From Dastarcus helophoroides (Eukaryota > Arthropoda > Insecta > Coleoptera > Bothrideridae): a stretch of DNA of 64,000 nucleotides. The notes beneath the pieces were generated by a model. The model was not told the origin of the DNA and made no database searches. It saw nothing but the letters and a program-made list of their open reading frames with translations. The position numbers and the translations under genes are program-made. Where the stretch lies: positions 20,426,536 to 20,490,535 of the forward strand of contig CM053326.1 in the NCBI GenBank assembly GCA_028583605.1, given 5' to 3'. Within the stretch, counting starts at the first letter, position 1, and every line of letters begins with the position of its first letter. Below are positions 12,956 to 24,944 of the stretch, one piece after another.

Positions 12956-14668
12956 TTTTATATTTTTGAAAATTTCCCTTTTCTTTAAAGTTCTTATCTT
13001 GTTATTGAAAAATTATAACTTTTTAAAATTTTGACATCGAAATTTTAACTTTTTTGTAAACGTTTCAATTTTCCTTAAAAATTTGAATCCTTTGATGGTT
13101 TCAATTTTTGGAAACATTGAGTCGCTTGAAGTGTTTATTTTTTTTGAATCGACCTTTTTTTTAAATTTTGACTTTGCCTCAAAATTTTAATTTTCTGAAA
13201 ATAACGATTTTTAAAAAAATTTGATTCTTTGTTTTTTATTGAAATCTTGACTTCTTGAACATTTCCAATTTATATTTTGAAAATTTCGAATTTCCAATTT
13301 TCAATCTTTTTTATTGTAATTTCCATCTCTTCGAAATTTTAACTTAGTAAGTGTCAACCCTTTTACAATTTCGCCTCTCTCTGAAATTTTGATTTAATTT
13401 TGAATTTTTTGGTAATTTTGATACAAAATTTGACCCTTTTTTCAAAATGTCAAGCTTTTTTTTTTCAAAATTTTGATTGACTTTTTAATTAATCTAATTA
13501 TGTTGAAATATTGTATTTTTTTGAAAATATCTACCTTTTAAAAGATCTACTTTTTTATAGAAAATTTGTGTATTTGTTTAAACTTTTGACTACCTCTCGA
13601 AGTTTTGACTTTAATCTTGAAAATTTCGAATTTTTCTTCGAAAATTTCGAACTTTTTTTTTCGAAAATTTCGACTTTTGCCCGAAGTTTCAACCTCTATG
13701 TAATAAAATGGACCTTTATTTAAAAAACTGAAAAATTGGACATTTTTTGGAAAACGCTAAATTATTTATTAAAATTTTGATGTTTCTCTCAATATTGTAC
13801 ATTTTCTGTCGTCACACTGAGGCAGGGGGGAAGCTTGTCCTTCTCTTAGGGAGTCATTAAAAAATAGATATTCAACTTAAAAATTTCGACTATTTTCCTG
13901 AATTTTTTCTTAAAATTTGCTTTTTTCCCGAAATTTCAACAATCACTACCACTGGGAAATTTCGGATTTGTACTAAATTTAGGCTCTATTTTCGAACTTT
14001 CGATGTTTCTACCAATATATCTTTTTTTCCCGGAAATTTTAATCTCAATCACTTGGAAGATCGACTTTTTTTCGAAATATCAATATGTTTTTTCAAAATT
14101 TCATTTATTTGAAAAATTTGATCCTTTACGATTGTGTAAATCTAAATTTTTCCAAAAGCATTAGACTGTTTTCTCAGCAGTTGATTTTCTGCGCAAAATT
14201 TCAACCTTTTTCTTGAAATTTAGTTTTTGTCGTCAAAATTCGTTTTTTTTTCTCGGAATTTGGACTATTTTTTTAGACTTCTTCTGTCTTTCAAGTTAAA
14301 CTTTCTTCACGAAATTAGACTTCATTTTAATATAGGCTATCCGCAAAATTTTACTTTTTTCAAATTTTTTTCTAAATTTTGACTGTTTTCTCGAAATTTC
14401 TGCTTTTTTTCGAAATAACGTTTTTTTATTAACATTAGACTTTTCATTAAAATTTCAAAATTCCCTTTTTTCTGGTTTGTCTTTTTCTCGAATTTTTATT
14501 TTTTACCTCAAAATGTGGTGTTTTATGTTTCTAGAAATGCCGATCTTTTCTTCGAAATTAGCTCTTTCCTGAAATTTTGACTCTCCCAAATTTAAATTAA
14601 ATCGGAATGTTAATAAATAAGTAAAAATGTTGAAGCACATATTTTTAGGAAATTTGAAGAACATTCTT
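12956..14668 (+). repeat. Degenerate AT-rich repeat field, TTTCGAC orientation
   Basis: The field is dominated on the + strand by variants of TTTTTC-AAAATTT(C/T)GAC-TTT. It may derive from an 18-20 bp unit but is too diverged for a clear period. A less AT-rich island near 13810-13850 (CACTGAGGCAGGGGGGAAG) interrupts it. No coding frame. Confidence 0.6.
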
Positions 14669-14669
14669 G

Positions 14670-14801
14670 TTAATTCGGCATCAGTATCTCTCTGAAAATG
14701 ATAGCTTAGCTGTAGAAATGCGTTAGAGCAACCTTTGTTGTGTTTTGTTTTTTAATCTTTCTTGATTTCAGGGGACAAGATTTGTTTTTTAATTCGGCAT
14801 C
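14670..14801 (+). repeat. Ribozyme-like retroposon, copy B, with 13-bp target duplication
   Basis: The inserted piece 14683-14788 is flanked by perfect direct repeats TTAATTCGGCATC at 14670-14682 and 14789-14801, which marks an insertion by a mechanism making long, variable target duplications. The insert carries the + strand core in mutated form (CTGAAAA, GATAGC TTA GCTGTA, GAAA, TGCGTT, AGAGC) and ends in the family tail GGGGACAAGATTTGT plus a T run. It lacks the left half found in copies C to H. Confidence 0.85.
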
Positions 14802-14833
14802 TTTAGAAAGTTAAATATTTAAAATTAATTGTT

Positions 14834-15069
14834 GGTGAAACGGATTGGTCCTTGGTTATCTTCAAAAATTGAAATACAAAACTTGCCCCCTTAAACCAAG
14901 AAATATTAAAAAACACAACAAACGTTGCCTTAACGCGTTTCGACAGCCAAGCTGTCATCTTCAGTATTTCTCTGAAGATGACAGGTTGGCTGTCGAAGCG
15001 CGTTAGAGCAACGTTTGTTGTGTTTTTAAATATTTCTTGGTTTCAGGGGACAAGTTCTGTATTTCAATT
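14834..15069 (-). repeat. Ribozyme-like retroposon, copy C (full length, palindromic)
   Basis: The best complete copy. It begins GGTGAAACGGATTGGTCC and then reads into two inverted halves. The left half (from about 14878) and the right half (to about 15069) are reverse complements that meet at about 14965-14971. Each half holds a hammerhead-like core. On the - strand it is 14964 to 14932: CTGAAGA, T, GACAGC TTG GCTGTC, GAAA, CGCGTT. On the + strand it is 14972-15004, with GAAG in place of GAAA. The sequence TTTAAAATT occurs on both sides (14818-14826 and 15068-15076) and may be the target duplication. No protein is encoded. Known relatives in principle are Penelope-like elements, retrozymes and SINE-like repeats that carry hammerheads. 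I cannot assign this family to one of them. Confidence 0.85.
14932..14964 (-). ncRNA. Hammerhead-ribozyme-like core (copy C, - strand)
   Basis: In order on the - strand: CTGAAGA (matches CUGANGA), one extra T, a perfect 6-bp stem II with loop TTG (GACAGC/GCTGTC), GAAA, then ACGCGT followed by T. ACGCGT is self-complementary, so stem III could form between two molecules, as in dimeric hammerheads, with the T as cleavage-site nucleotide. In this copy the expected stem I (TCTCT before the core against AGAGC after it) is spoiled. In copy G stem I is intact. An inserted nucleotide between A9 and stem II is unusual but known in a natural viroid hammerhead. Activity is inferred, not shown. Confidence 0.5.
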
Positions 15070-15900
15070 TAAAATTTAAATAAAGAAGTAACAATTTCTA
15101 GAAAAATATTTTTGGAAATTGTGTTTCTTTTTTCTCAAAATTCGACTTGTTACTGAAAATTTCGAATTTTTTTTTGCACAAAATTCTTCCTTTGAAAATT
15201 TAAACTTTTTTCGAAATTTCGATATTCTTCGAGTTTTTCCAAAAAATGCAAGTTTTTATTTTAAAATTGATTTTCTCAAAATTTCACCTTTTGCCAAAAT
15301 AGGTTTTTTTTTTCGTAATTCGTCTTTTTCCAAATTACGACTTTATACTCAAAATAGTACCTTTTCTTTCAAAATTAGATTATGTTTTGGCAGTTTTGAA
15401 TATTTTCTATAAATTTCAACATTTTTCTCTAAACTTTAACTTTTCGAAAATTTCAATCTGTTTTTCAAAATTGGTCTTATTCTCTCGACTTGAACCTCAA
15501 AATTAAAATCTCATATTTCTCGAAATTTCAATTTAAAATTGGGTTTGTTAATCAAATTTAATCTTTTTCTCAAAATTCGTTTATTTCTCTACAATTGGAT
15601 GGAAAGTTAAAAAAATATATATAAATTTTGAGAATATTTTAACAAAATTTAAAGCAATAGGTTTTTTGTAAATTTCATGATATTAAAATTTAAATTTGAG
15701 AAATATTTTTAAAAATTCGGTTTATTTCCTCTAAATTCGATTTATTCTCAAAACTGCGAGTTTTTTCAAAAAATTCGGCTTTTGGAAATTTCGGCAATTT
15801 TGGAAGTGTTTTATTTTAGATTCGATTTTCTCACTGTTTTCCCAAGATTCGGTTCTTTTTCGAAATTTCGTCTTTAATTTGGAATTTCGATCTCCCCAGT
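15070..15900 (+). repeat. Degenerate AT-rich repeat field, TTTCGAC orientation
   Basis: Short words such as AAATTTCGA, TTTTTC and AAAATTCG recur with irregular spacing. The apparent 97-codon frame at 15119-15412 is low-complexity Phe/Ser/Lys and is not a gene. Confidence 0.6.
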
Positions 15901-17019
15901 TCATGTAGTTAGGTGAAAAAAAAACATATTATATACAGCTTTGCTTTTTTGGCCCATCCATTTTTTAAAGAGATTGTTGTTCCCTCCTTGGGAAAATTTA
16001 TGGAAAGGTGATATTTTTGAAATTTTCAAAGTGATCCAGAACTACAAAAAGGTTAAAAAACCTTGATCTGAAGGTCATAAAAATATAGCTAACACTCTTT
16101 TTCTTTCTCTTCGTTTCAAGAAGCAAGGGGAACACTGGCACAAAGGAGTTTGATTGCCTCCTCAAGAAGAAGGGAAAAATGTTTTACAATTTTGGTAACC
16201 TTCAGTGTTTAGAGTCTTAGACTGGAAGAACAGCTGTAAGATAGTTTTTTGTAGACATTTAATTTCCTAAGCTTATTAATTAATGATATATTATCGCTAC
16301 GCTGAACAAAGCTTTTAGAACAAAGAACAAAGTATACTCTAAAAAATGTTTTTATAACGATAACTATTTCGAATAGTGGGGAAAAATTAAGGGTAAATCT
16401 GCTACTTTTAGCACAAATCCTTTAGTGAAACCGATAGCTTTTTAAAATTTCATTTTTATTTATTTTTCTGCATAGTGGAATACTTTCTACAATGACTGAC
16501 CATTGAGATGAGACACTAAATGTCTATCGTATCTCAATAGATCAATTTTGGAACGTTGACAATTCAGGTTGGACTATTAGCTACTTCTTAAAGTTTAGGG
16601 GTTGTGAGTTAAAAAAAACCTTGGCTAACATAAGGATTATGTTTTTTGTTGAACGGAATATTACCCTTGGATGCCTCAAATTACCTTCAAATGGTCCCAA
16701 GGGATACCTAATCAAGTGAAAAAAATCAGTGGGCATTTTGGGCGTCGTATAGAACGGTGAGGCGATTACGCAGCGATTTTCGCCGAGGCCTGTCGTTATT
16801 TTTGCAGGGTGGGATTTACAGCTCTGTAGTTTACCACATTTTTTTCTTTAATCCACATTGTTTACTTGTTCTCGGTCGTTAAAATAAAACCTGTCATTTA
16901 AGAAAAAATTGAATTAACTATTCGCTTAGTTGCTCTGACGATCTACCAAATTTCATATTGTTTCTAATATTTTTCTTATTGTTACACTTTGATACACTTT
17001 GTTCGTACTTGATGCACCA
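15901..17019. other. Intronic sequence, largely single-copy
   Basis: Nothing coding is recognised. The segment 16420-16760 is moderately AT-rich, and there are no transposon ends until the mariner at 17022. Confidence 0.35.
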
Positions 17020-18244
17020 TACGAGGATCGCTCAATAATTCCCTACAAAAAGATAGAAAATCATTTTTTTTGGGTGTTTCTTTTATCTCTCAACATAATC
17101 TCCTTTTAGCTCTATAAATTTTTCCACATTTTTATGCCGTCTGAATAATAGGATTTGGGAAGTTCTTCAAAATAAGCATTCGTCTTCACAATGATCTCGT
17201 TGGAAGTGAATCGTCGTCCGCCTAAGGGACCCAAGCCATTTTTTCAAATTCGGCAACAGGAAAAAGTCGCTTGGGGTCACATGTGGTGAATACGGTGGAT
17301 GTTGCAATATTTCGATTTTTAATTCCATAATTTTGGCGATCTCAACAAGCACAGGCTTGCACACGTGCGTTATCTGATGCTAGAGGACTTTCCTCTTCAA
17401 ATGTGGCAGTTTTCTTTGATTTTCTTGCTTAACCGGTACAATAACGACGCATCGCATCATACGTCCCTGTTATCGTTTTTTTTTCCAAGTAATCGATAAT
17501 GATAATATTGTGTGCGTCGTTTTCGTCTTCTTCGGAGCTCGTTCATCCTTAAAAATTCACTGTTGTGACAGTCTGTTTGTTTTTGGAGTGTAATAATAAA
17601 TGCAGGTTTTATCCACAGTGCCGAAGAAATTCGGCAGGTTTGGGACGGAAGAGCACCAAAACAATCTCAGAGTCGACCACACGATTACGTTTATTCTCCT
17701 TCGAGGCACCCATCTTGCCGAAATTTTTTTCATAGACAATTCTTCATGCAAACTTGAAGAGACTGTACCTTGCGATGTGCCGGTGGCCTTAACTATTTCG
17801 TGTACTTTAATCCGTCGATCACCCAAAATCTTATGGATTTTGTCAATCATTTCGGGAGTAGTCACTTTCACTGAGCATCCCGAACGATGTTCATTTTTGT
17901 GGATGAACCGCCACGTTTAAATTTATTCACCCAATTGTTGGGTGAATGAATTTAGTGAGTGAGTGAGTTGAAAACACAGGAGCAGATGTTATATGAATTG
18001 TATCCAACTCAGCTTTGATTTCTTTCGGCGTCGTTAAGGCTTTTAAATAAAAATGTTTAATCACAGCTTGAAACTCACTTTTCTCCATTGTTATGAAAAA
18101 ATAAAAGTTGTTCATTTCAATCGACAATAGAAATGGAACTACGTAATGGATGGAGCTGAAACTTTGACAGCTTTCTAGTTGATAATGCTGCTTACTAAAA
18201 ATAATCTTTATCGACACTACGAGACTTACTGAACGACCCCCGTA
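17020..18244 (-). mobile_element. Mariner-family DNA transposon, inactive
   Basis: The element occupies 17022-18242 with a TA on each side (17020-17021 and 18243-18244), the usual mariner target duplication. Its inverted ends are imperfect: CGAGGATCGCTCAATAATTC on the left and, in reverse, CGGGGGTCGTTCAGTAAGTC on the right. The length of 1221 bp is close to the usual 1.2-1.3 kb. It contains one decayed transposase gene on the - strand. Confidence 0.9.
17083..18088 (-). pseudogene. Mariner transposase, frameshifted remnant
   Basis: The probable start is the ATG at 18088, giving MEKSEFQAVIKHFYLKALT, a typical mariner N-terminus. The frame breaks near 17927, where a short tandem run (ACTC repeated) replaces the normal linker. 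It resumes in another frame as VNKFKRGGSS, shifts again before VTTPEMIDKIHKILGDRR and ISARWVPR, and shifts again before FFGTVDKTCIYYYTPKT. That last block holds the first catalytic Asp, but the usual W in DETW is C and the E is K. The C-terminal block HPPYSPHVTPSDFFLLPNLK holds the third catalytic Asp. The middle Asp region (normally HDNARPH) is present only as a degraded DNARVQ-like stretch around 17360-17390. At least three frameshifts and several stops make it dead. Confidence 0.9.
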
Positions 18245-20640
18245 AATACATGTCAAACGTAGCTACGTAATACTTGAAATACCAGTAACAATATTTAAAC
18301 CGTCTGCCAGTTATAGAATTATAAACATCTTTCTACTTCTTCGTAAGTTTGAAAGTGATACATAAATTCATTATTCCATTAAGTCAGTAGTAATTAACTA
18401 GAGGAGAAGGGTAAGATTCCCGATGGTGTAGTTACAGCTTCGCGCAGTATTCTGACTGGTTTAATTAGTAATATACTCCTCGAAAGACAAAGGTCTCTTG
18501 GAGTAACGTAGAAATTCAAGATTTATTATTCTTTGTGTTTACTTCTAAGCGTCAAGCATCTGTTTGATTAAAAGCAAACAAGGCTGGTAAATTCTTGCCG
18601 GACTTTATTGGTGTCAAAGGATATTGGCTCTTACTTTGACACTAACGCCCGTTGAAAAAAAATCCTTTTAAGTGGAAATGTCTCTTGAATAAAAGATTTC
18701 GCTTTGAAATTTTTAATTATAACGAGGCACTTTATCTTGCCATTAATTTCATATAAAAGTTTTAAATATTCTATGTATCTGTTAAAATAAAAATAAATAA
18801 AAGAAATAATTTTAAGCCAAAAATCATCATATTAACTAGTGGCGCAGATAGGAGGGGGTTAATCCCCCTATGATCTGAGCAATAAATAAATTGTCTTTAG
18901 TACTGTGAAATCACTTCTTCATGTAATTCCAGGATCATTAACTGCTACTGAAATTGATGGTTCATGGCTGCCACTCAAAACAATCATTAACCAATAATAA
19001 AACCTTTCCAGAAGATCGAACTCCTAAAGTCTCAACATGAACCTAAATAGGATCTCTGGATATCAACGAACCCCGCAAATTAATTATAGTTTCAAAGGCA
19101 TCCAAAAGTGTATGTCGACACGTTCCCTCCTAGTAGAAACCGCGTCTTGTTTTCTTTCATTTTCCAGCCTCATTTGCGTAGCTTTTGAACGTCACTTTAA
19201 AAAGCGTTTCCGAATAAACAGCTTGACATTTAAAATTTATTTTGCTCAAAACTTCCCGGATTATAATCCTCCTTCGCGTTATATGCCAGCATTTAAAAGA
19301 ACGTTGTGGTCGTTATTTCCCCAGCAACATATCCAATTTTCTTTCCCGATTATTTAAAAACAAAATCGCGAAAGTATATTAAATTTATTTTGGTGAATTA
19401 TGACAGCGCGTTGCGTTGTTTATAAATTATTTTTTCCCTAGGGACCGAGGTTTTTTTGAATTTTAAATACTGAATTATGATCATTGAAAAAAAAAACGTT
19501 TAACAAATTTAAATTAGTAATTGATGAAGCACGTGCTCTTAATGTTCAATCTAGAACTCAATTGATTGATTTATGAGAACTCTAACCAATTACCCAAAAA
19601 ATTGATAGACGAATGCAAGTTTCGAAAATATTGATCAGAATCCCAAATGATCCGTGAATGACTATAAAGCTGGTGCAAATATGTTCTGTCCGTTATCTGC
19701 GCCGACAAGTGTAATCTGGAAAATGTTCCATTTCATCATGGCCATTGTATGAATTCGAGCTCATCCCCTTGTTGTCTGTGTGTGAATACATCAACACACT
19801 TAGAAACCAAACAAATATAACGTCGGGTTGTGTCTCGTCGTGCCTAAATACATTTCCCCGAAGCAGATATTGATTCCGCAAGGATAAGTTGCAAATAATT
19901 CCGGGTATAGCGTACATATTTCGGCGGCACGGATTTGTCAAAGTATAATGAAGTTCGTAATTTACGATCTTAATATTGGAATCCGAGTGCAGCTAAATGG
20001 GAAAATTTCCGCATAAGCTGGAGCTGTTCATTTGGTGGTTTGAATCGAAGGAAAATAAGTCGAAGTCGCGAAGGTGATTTAAGAAATTTTCCATTCCATA
20101 ACTGTCCAAATTGAAAAAAGATATCAAGTTGACCTAACTCATTAATTATTCTTCATTAATTATTTTAATTCGTAGCTTCGATACTAAGTATGATCAATTC
20201 ATAGTTTCGAAGCAGATAAGGTAATGACATTCGAACTGAATCCTCAACTCGAATAACTTGAATTTAGTGGCGTACTTTGGTCAGATCATATCGGTGATGT
20301 TGAGGCAGTGATATGACCAATAAGTGGATGTAACGACCTTTTTAACACTTGCTACAATGTGGCCAGTTTAAGCTATGTTGCAACTGCAGAAGTTTAGAAT
20401 ATGGTAAAAGTTTTGAATGACAAAATCGTTATGTCGACTGAGAAAACTGTCTTATGCCTTTACTTTTTGGAGTTGTTATTTAACTCTTTTTTTTATTCCG
20501 ACAACTTTAATGGGATATAAATCAAAATTAAAAAATTTTTCTTATTGCTAAATATTTTTTTCATACTCGTTCATAGTCCTGAATCCTGTCAAGCGTTGTC
20601 AGCGAAATGGCATCCTGCGCATAAAAAATAAAACTTATAA
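18245..20640. other. Single-copy intronic sequence
   Basis: Less AT-rich than the fields on either side, with no repeats I can see. Frames of 82-106 codons (19037-19357 on +, 19693-19941 on -) have no recognisable domain, no flanking splice pattern I trust and no codon bias, so I do not call them. The stretch 19670-19950 is GC-richer and may be a conserved non-coding element. Confidence 0.35.
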
Positions 20641-22528
20641 TTTTTCCTTTTTAAATTTGGTCGACATTTTAGGGAAAAAAAAAGTAAAAGTTCTAAATCA
20701 GATCAGGAATTCTGATAAAGAAATCGAAATTTCGAAAAACCCTTCAAATTTGTAAATAACAGTGTTGGTTCAAAATCAAAATTTCCAATAAAATATCGAA
20801 ATTTCGAGTTCAAAATTGTCAACTTCCATTAATAAAAATTTGAATATTTCCTGGCTCTAGGTCGCAGAGATGTTAAATAAAATTAATAAACCTAATGTTT
20901 CCAACCAATAAAGAAGATATTAAACCATTTTTTAAAATAATAGCCAAAATTTAAAGAACAAGTAGCTGAATTTTAAAAAACAGTCAAAATATTGAGAAAA
21001 TAATTAAAATTTTCAATGCTTTGAGCTTAAATTCCAGAACAGAAACTTGCACTTTAGAGATAAACGCGTATTTTATAAAAAAAGTCTCGCCAGTTAGCAG
21101 CCGAAGTTGATAAAAAGTATAAACAATTTACCTCGAAATTTGAAGACTAAAGACGAAATTAAAAACTCGAAATATGTATAAAAAACTTTATCGCATTTTC
21201 GACAAAGTGTAGAGTTTTGGAAATTAAAGTTTCGAGCAAATCTGTTTCTGTAAATTTATAGTTAAAGCCCAAACCTCACACTTTCTATTCCAAGCTTTCA
21301 ATTTTCTGAACTGAAAATCTAACTTTTTCTAAAAATTTTGGTTTTTTTTTGAAATATTGACCTTTTTTTTACAAAATTTTAGATTCTGACTCAATGTTTC
21401 GATTTTTTTATTATTTAAATGCACCTAGATTTGAAATTTTTTAAATCAAAAATCTATTTTTACTTTTTTTCTTAAATTTCGACTACAAACTCAAAATTTA
21501 ACTTTTGTTTCTAAAAATTCCAAGATTTTGTAATTTTTTTACTAGTTTCTTTAGAAATATTAATTTTTATTTGTTTCCTAAAATTTTTGATTGAAATTCA
21601 AAAAGCAAAATCTTTGGATTTTTTCCGAAACATTAATTTCTATTTTCAGATCTTTTGTCGAAATGTTCAGTTTAATTATTTTTCGATTAAAAAAATGTTA
21701 ACTTTTAGTTATGAAAATTTCGATATTGGATATTTTTAAATATACTATTAGAAGTTTTTTTTTTTCAAAATAATAATTTTTATTACTGTTTCCTAACATT
21801 TTAAAATTACGTTTCAAAAAAATATTAATTTGGAATTTTTTCGAAATTTCAATTTTTATTACTTTCTTCCAGGTCTTGCAAAAATTAATTTGAGTTTCTC
21901 TTTCGAAATACTCTGAGCTAAGTTCAAAATTTTGTATCTTATTTCAGGAAATGTAATTTTTATTTTTCAAATTTCTGATTCTAATTAATCTTTAGTGTTT
22001 AAACACAAAATATCCAGAATTTCGTTTTTTTAAAATCAATTTTGGGTGTTACCTCGAAGCTATATTTTTTTTTCAAACACAGAAGTTACACATTGAGTAC
22101 TACTAAATTTTTTTCTAGCATACTTGTCATTTTAAAATATTATCCTTAAATTTTCTACTAGTTAAATTCTTACAGTGAGAGTTGATTTTTTTTAGTAAAT
22201 TGAAACTTCAATCACAAAATTTCTACCTTTTCTCAGAGTTTGCAGTTTACGTTTAACATTATTTTTTTCATAAATTGTAACTGATGGATTCAAAAACTAA
22301 AATCTTAATCTTTTTTGTTGCCTGAAATTTTGACTTTAATTTCTAAATTGGACAATTTTTGGCGAATTTTCCTATTTCTAATTTTTTTATAATTTTGAAT
22401 TTTCAAACCTTTGTGTTAGAACTCAAGTTATTTATTACATTTCAAGTTACTCGCAGGATGTAAGTTGTAAATATTAAATTTTCAAGGGCAAAAATTTAAG
22501 AATTCATTTTTGATTTTTTTCAAAACTG
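20641..22528 (+). repeat. Degenerate AT-rich repeat field
   Basis: The left part (to about 21250) tends to the GTCGAAA/AAATTT..GAAA orientation. The right part tends to TTTCGA..TTTTTT. No frame, exon or transposon end was found. Confidence 0.55.
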
Positions 22529-22725
22529 TTCACTTTAATTTTTTTTTTTTTTGTTGGAACGGACCCAGTTATCTTCAACAATTGAAACACAAATCTTGTC
22601 CCCTGAAACCAAGAAAGATTAAAAAAACAATAAAGCTTGCTCTAATTGCAGAGCAATATTTGTTGTGTTTTTTAATCTTTCTTGGTGTCAGGGGACAAGA
22701 CTTGTATTTCAATTATTCACTTTAA
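22529..22725 (-). repeat. Ribozyme-like retroposon, copy D, core deleted, 10-bp target duplication
   Basis: Direct repeats TTCACTTTAA lie at 22529-22538 and 22716-22725. The insert starts with a run of T, which is a poly(A) tail if the element is read on the - strand, followed by GTTGGAACGGACCCAG. The two inverted halves are present, but the centre that holds the ribozyme-like core is replaced by a short loop (GCTCTAATTGCAGAGC, about 22631-22646). It is a natural deletion derivative that retains both arms. Confidence 0.85.
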
Positions 22726-23381
22726 AGTTAAAATGTTCACTTCGTTTCTGAAAGTTTGAGTTAAAACTTAATTTTTTTTTTCTAAATTTCGCCATTTGAT
22801 CTCAATATTTTGACATAAAATTTCCAATATTTTTCTCAAAATTTAGACGTTATATTTTTTCAAAATTCCAAATCAAAATTTGGAACAATGAAACTTGAAA
22901 ATTAAAATATGAATCTACAGATAGCGTGTTTTTGTTATAAATTTTAACATTTTTGCGAGGCTTGCGAATCGAAACTTAAAAGTTTTCAACTTAAAAAGTC
23001 AATATTTTTTATAGATTTTTGTTTTTCTAGACATGTTGATGTGTTTCTTAAAAATAGTAGTCGAAGCTTGATATGTTTAAATTTAAAAATTCTAAATTTA
23101 AAATTCTCAAAATCGATAATTTAAGAAAGTTTTTTAATACATTTCTTGATTTTAAGGAAATTTGAATTTTTTCCTCAGATTTATTAAGTGTAAACTTGAT
23201 ATTTTCAAACTTTAAGATGTAATTAATGTATTTTATATATTTTGAAATGAAATTTGCACTTTTTTCTCACTCTAATATCGTTGACAATAAAAAATAAATA
23301 ATATGTTTAGTATTAAAAATGATCCAACAGCAAAATCATCTTATCAAATTCTAAATATATAATTTTTTCAATTTCTTTCAG
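22726..23381. repeat. Degenerate AT-rich repeat field, ending in a splice acceptor
   Basis: Low-complexity DNA. The last 20 bases are pyrimidine-rich (TTTTTTCAATTTCTTTCAG) and form the acceptor for the exon at 23382. Confidence 0.55.
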
Positions 23382-23483
23382 ATGTCTTCATTTTCTAAAA
23401 GGTAGTGCTTATATCAAAAGCATTCCTTGCCCACCGTTTTTCTGGAATGGCTTTGGATGAACAACAGAAACTCCTAAATTCAG
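23382..23483 (+). CDS. KCNQ-type potassium channel, exon A1 with probable start codon
   Basis: A strong acceptor (TTTCTTTCAG) ends at 23381 and a donor (CAG|GTAAAT) follows 23483. The frame open to the donor begins at an ATG at 23447 in good context (G at -3 and +4): MALDEQQKLLNS plus one base. A tiny upstream frame (MSSFSKR, 23382-23405) precedes it and could damp translation. The exon ends after one base of a codon, and the next candidate exon (31042) starts with the two remaining bases (G|GA, glycine). No membrane segment or motif is present, as expected for the cytosolic N-terminus of a Kv7 channel. Recognition rests on splice signals and phase, not on homology. A second acceptor at 23401 would also work. 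Confidence 0.6.
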
Positions 23484-23853
23484 GTAAATTAAAAATTTAA
23501 TTTAAAACGGAAAAATCCAATAATTTAAAACTAAAGTCGGATCCACGTCAATAAAAATTTGTGTTAGGAGTTGAATTTTGGTATTAAAAAAAAAATATCT
23601 TTGACGCAAAGTCACCTATTTTGTGGTGTAAACTGTTATTTTTTGTGTTATACTGCCTGAATGCATTCTAAACTCTTCAACTTACAGTAGCAAAACAAAA
23701 ACCATAAATATAAGCTAACTTTTTGTGACAAATACAAAGCACAACACACATTTTTATTGATGTGGATTCGCTTTGAGGATACCACGATGATTTTTTATAG
23801 TTCGATAATATTTATGCAGCGGGAATGCAACATTTTGTAAAAAACATTAAATA
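23484..23853. other. Intron sequence
   Basis: Moderately AT-rich, no repeat family recognised, no exon seen. Confidence 0.35.
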
Positions 23854-24080
23854 TTTTTTGTTTTTCTTTTTGGTGGAAGGGACTGCTCCTTGGTTATCTT
23901 CGAAAATTGAAATACAAATCTTGTCCCTTGAAACCAAGAAAGCTAATAAAAACATAACAAAGGTTGCTCTTACGCGTTTCGATAGCCACGCTATCGTCTT
24001 CATAAAAAAACTCCGAAAATAATAGCTTTTAATCTTTCTTGGTTTCAGGGGACAAGATTTGTATTTCAATCTTTTTTGTT
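23854..24080 (-). repeat. Ribozyme-like retroposon, copy E, 9-bp target duplication
   Basis: TTTTTTGTT at 23854-23862 and 24072-24080 flanks the insert. After a T-rich start comes GGTGGAAGGGACTGCTCC, then the left half with the - strand core near 23971-24003: ATGAAGA, C, GATAGC GTG GCTATC, GAAA, CGCGT. Stem II is perfect although both strands differ from copy C (CAG/CTG replaced by TAG/CTA), a compensated change. The first core base is mutated. The centre and part of the right half are shortened. Confidence 0.8.
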
Positions 24081-24844
24081 GTAAAGCCAATAATACACAT
24101 CTCGTAAATTGCTTTTGTAGATCAGTGAATCATTACGAAAGTGGTTTGGATCGAAGTGAGAAATAAAAAAAATGGAATTTTTACAAAATTATTCTTCGAA
24201 ATTTTTAGTTTAAAATGGAAATTATATTAAAAATTTGAAAACAATCTCGAACTATTTAAAAAATCCTACAAACGACATCGTAACTTCGAAATCTAAACCA
24301 ACATTAATCGAGTTCAATATCAAAATCCTCAAAGTGGAAACAATTACAAAATTGAAAAAATAAGTAATTTATGGAAATTCGAGGTTAATAAAAATCAAAA
24401 TGTGGAAATTAAAGTGACGATTTTAAATTTAAAATTGGAATTTGTTTCCAAATTTCGAAATTAAAGCCAACATTTCATTTATTTAAACTCGGAATCTTTG
24501 AAAACATTTGAACTTAAATTTCTGATTTAAAATTTTCCATCGAAAAACGTATGAAAATAAATTCTGGTAGTTACATGTAGTTTCTAAAAAAATTTGGAAA
24601 TGAAAAAATACCTAAAATTTTTGCTTTTAAATATTTCAACATTCGGAATTTCTATAAAATTTCCAACATTCGATTTCTTTCACAAAACTAAAAATTTCCA
24701 GAAAACGAAATTTCAAGATAACTCAAAATCTTGATATATTTTTTAGAAAGTTAATTTTTCTTCTCATATTTTTAATTTGAAAATTAGGTTTCTTCGAAAA
24801 TTTTAAAATTAGGTTTCTTACAAAGAGTTTAACCTTTCTCTCTC
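24081..24844 (-). repeat. Degenerate AT-rich repeat field, GTCGAAA orientation
   Basis: AAATTTCGAAATTAAA-type words are enriched on the + strand, the mirror of the fields at 12956-15900. No gene seen. Confidence 0.55.
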
Positions 24845-24944
24845 AGATTAAATTTTGGTGGAACGGACTGGTCCTTGGTTATCTTTAAAAATTAAAATAC
24901 AAACTTTGCCCTGAAACTAAGAAAGATTTGTAGATTAAATTTTA
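24845..24944 (-). repeat. Ribozyme-like retroposon, copy F, short, 12-bp target duplication
   Basis: Perfect direct repeats AGATTAAATTTT at 24845-24856 and 24933-24944 enclose only 76 bp (24857-24932). The insert starts GGTGGAACGGACTGGTCC and ends AAGAAAGATTTGT, so most of the element, including both cores, is missing. The clean target duplication shows that this short form was itself inserted, or that it lost its centre later without touching the ends. Confidence 0.85.

Noticed and set aside
15119..15412. 97-codon Phe-rich frame
   Set aside because: Translation of degenerate AT-rich repeats; the same holds for the frames at 34332, 42203, 43340 and 53852.
17600..17920. 106-codon frame on the + strand
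   Set aside because: Antisense shadow of the mariner transposase remnant.
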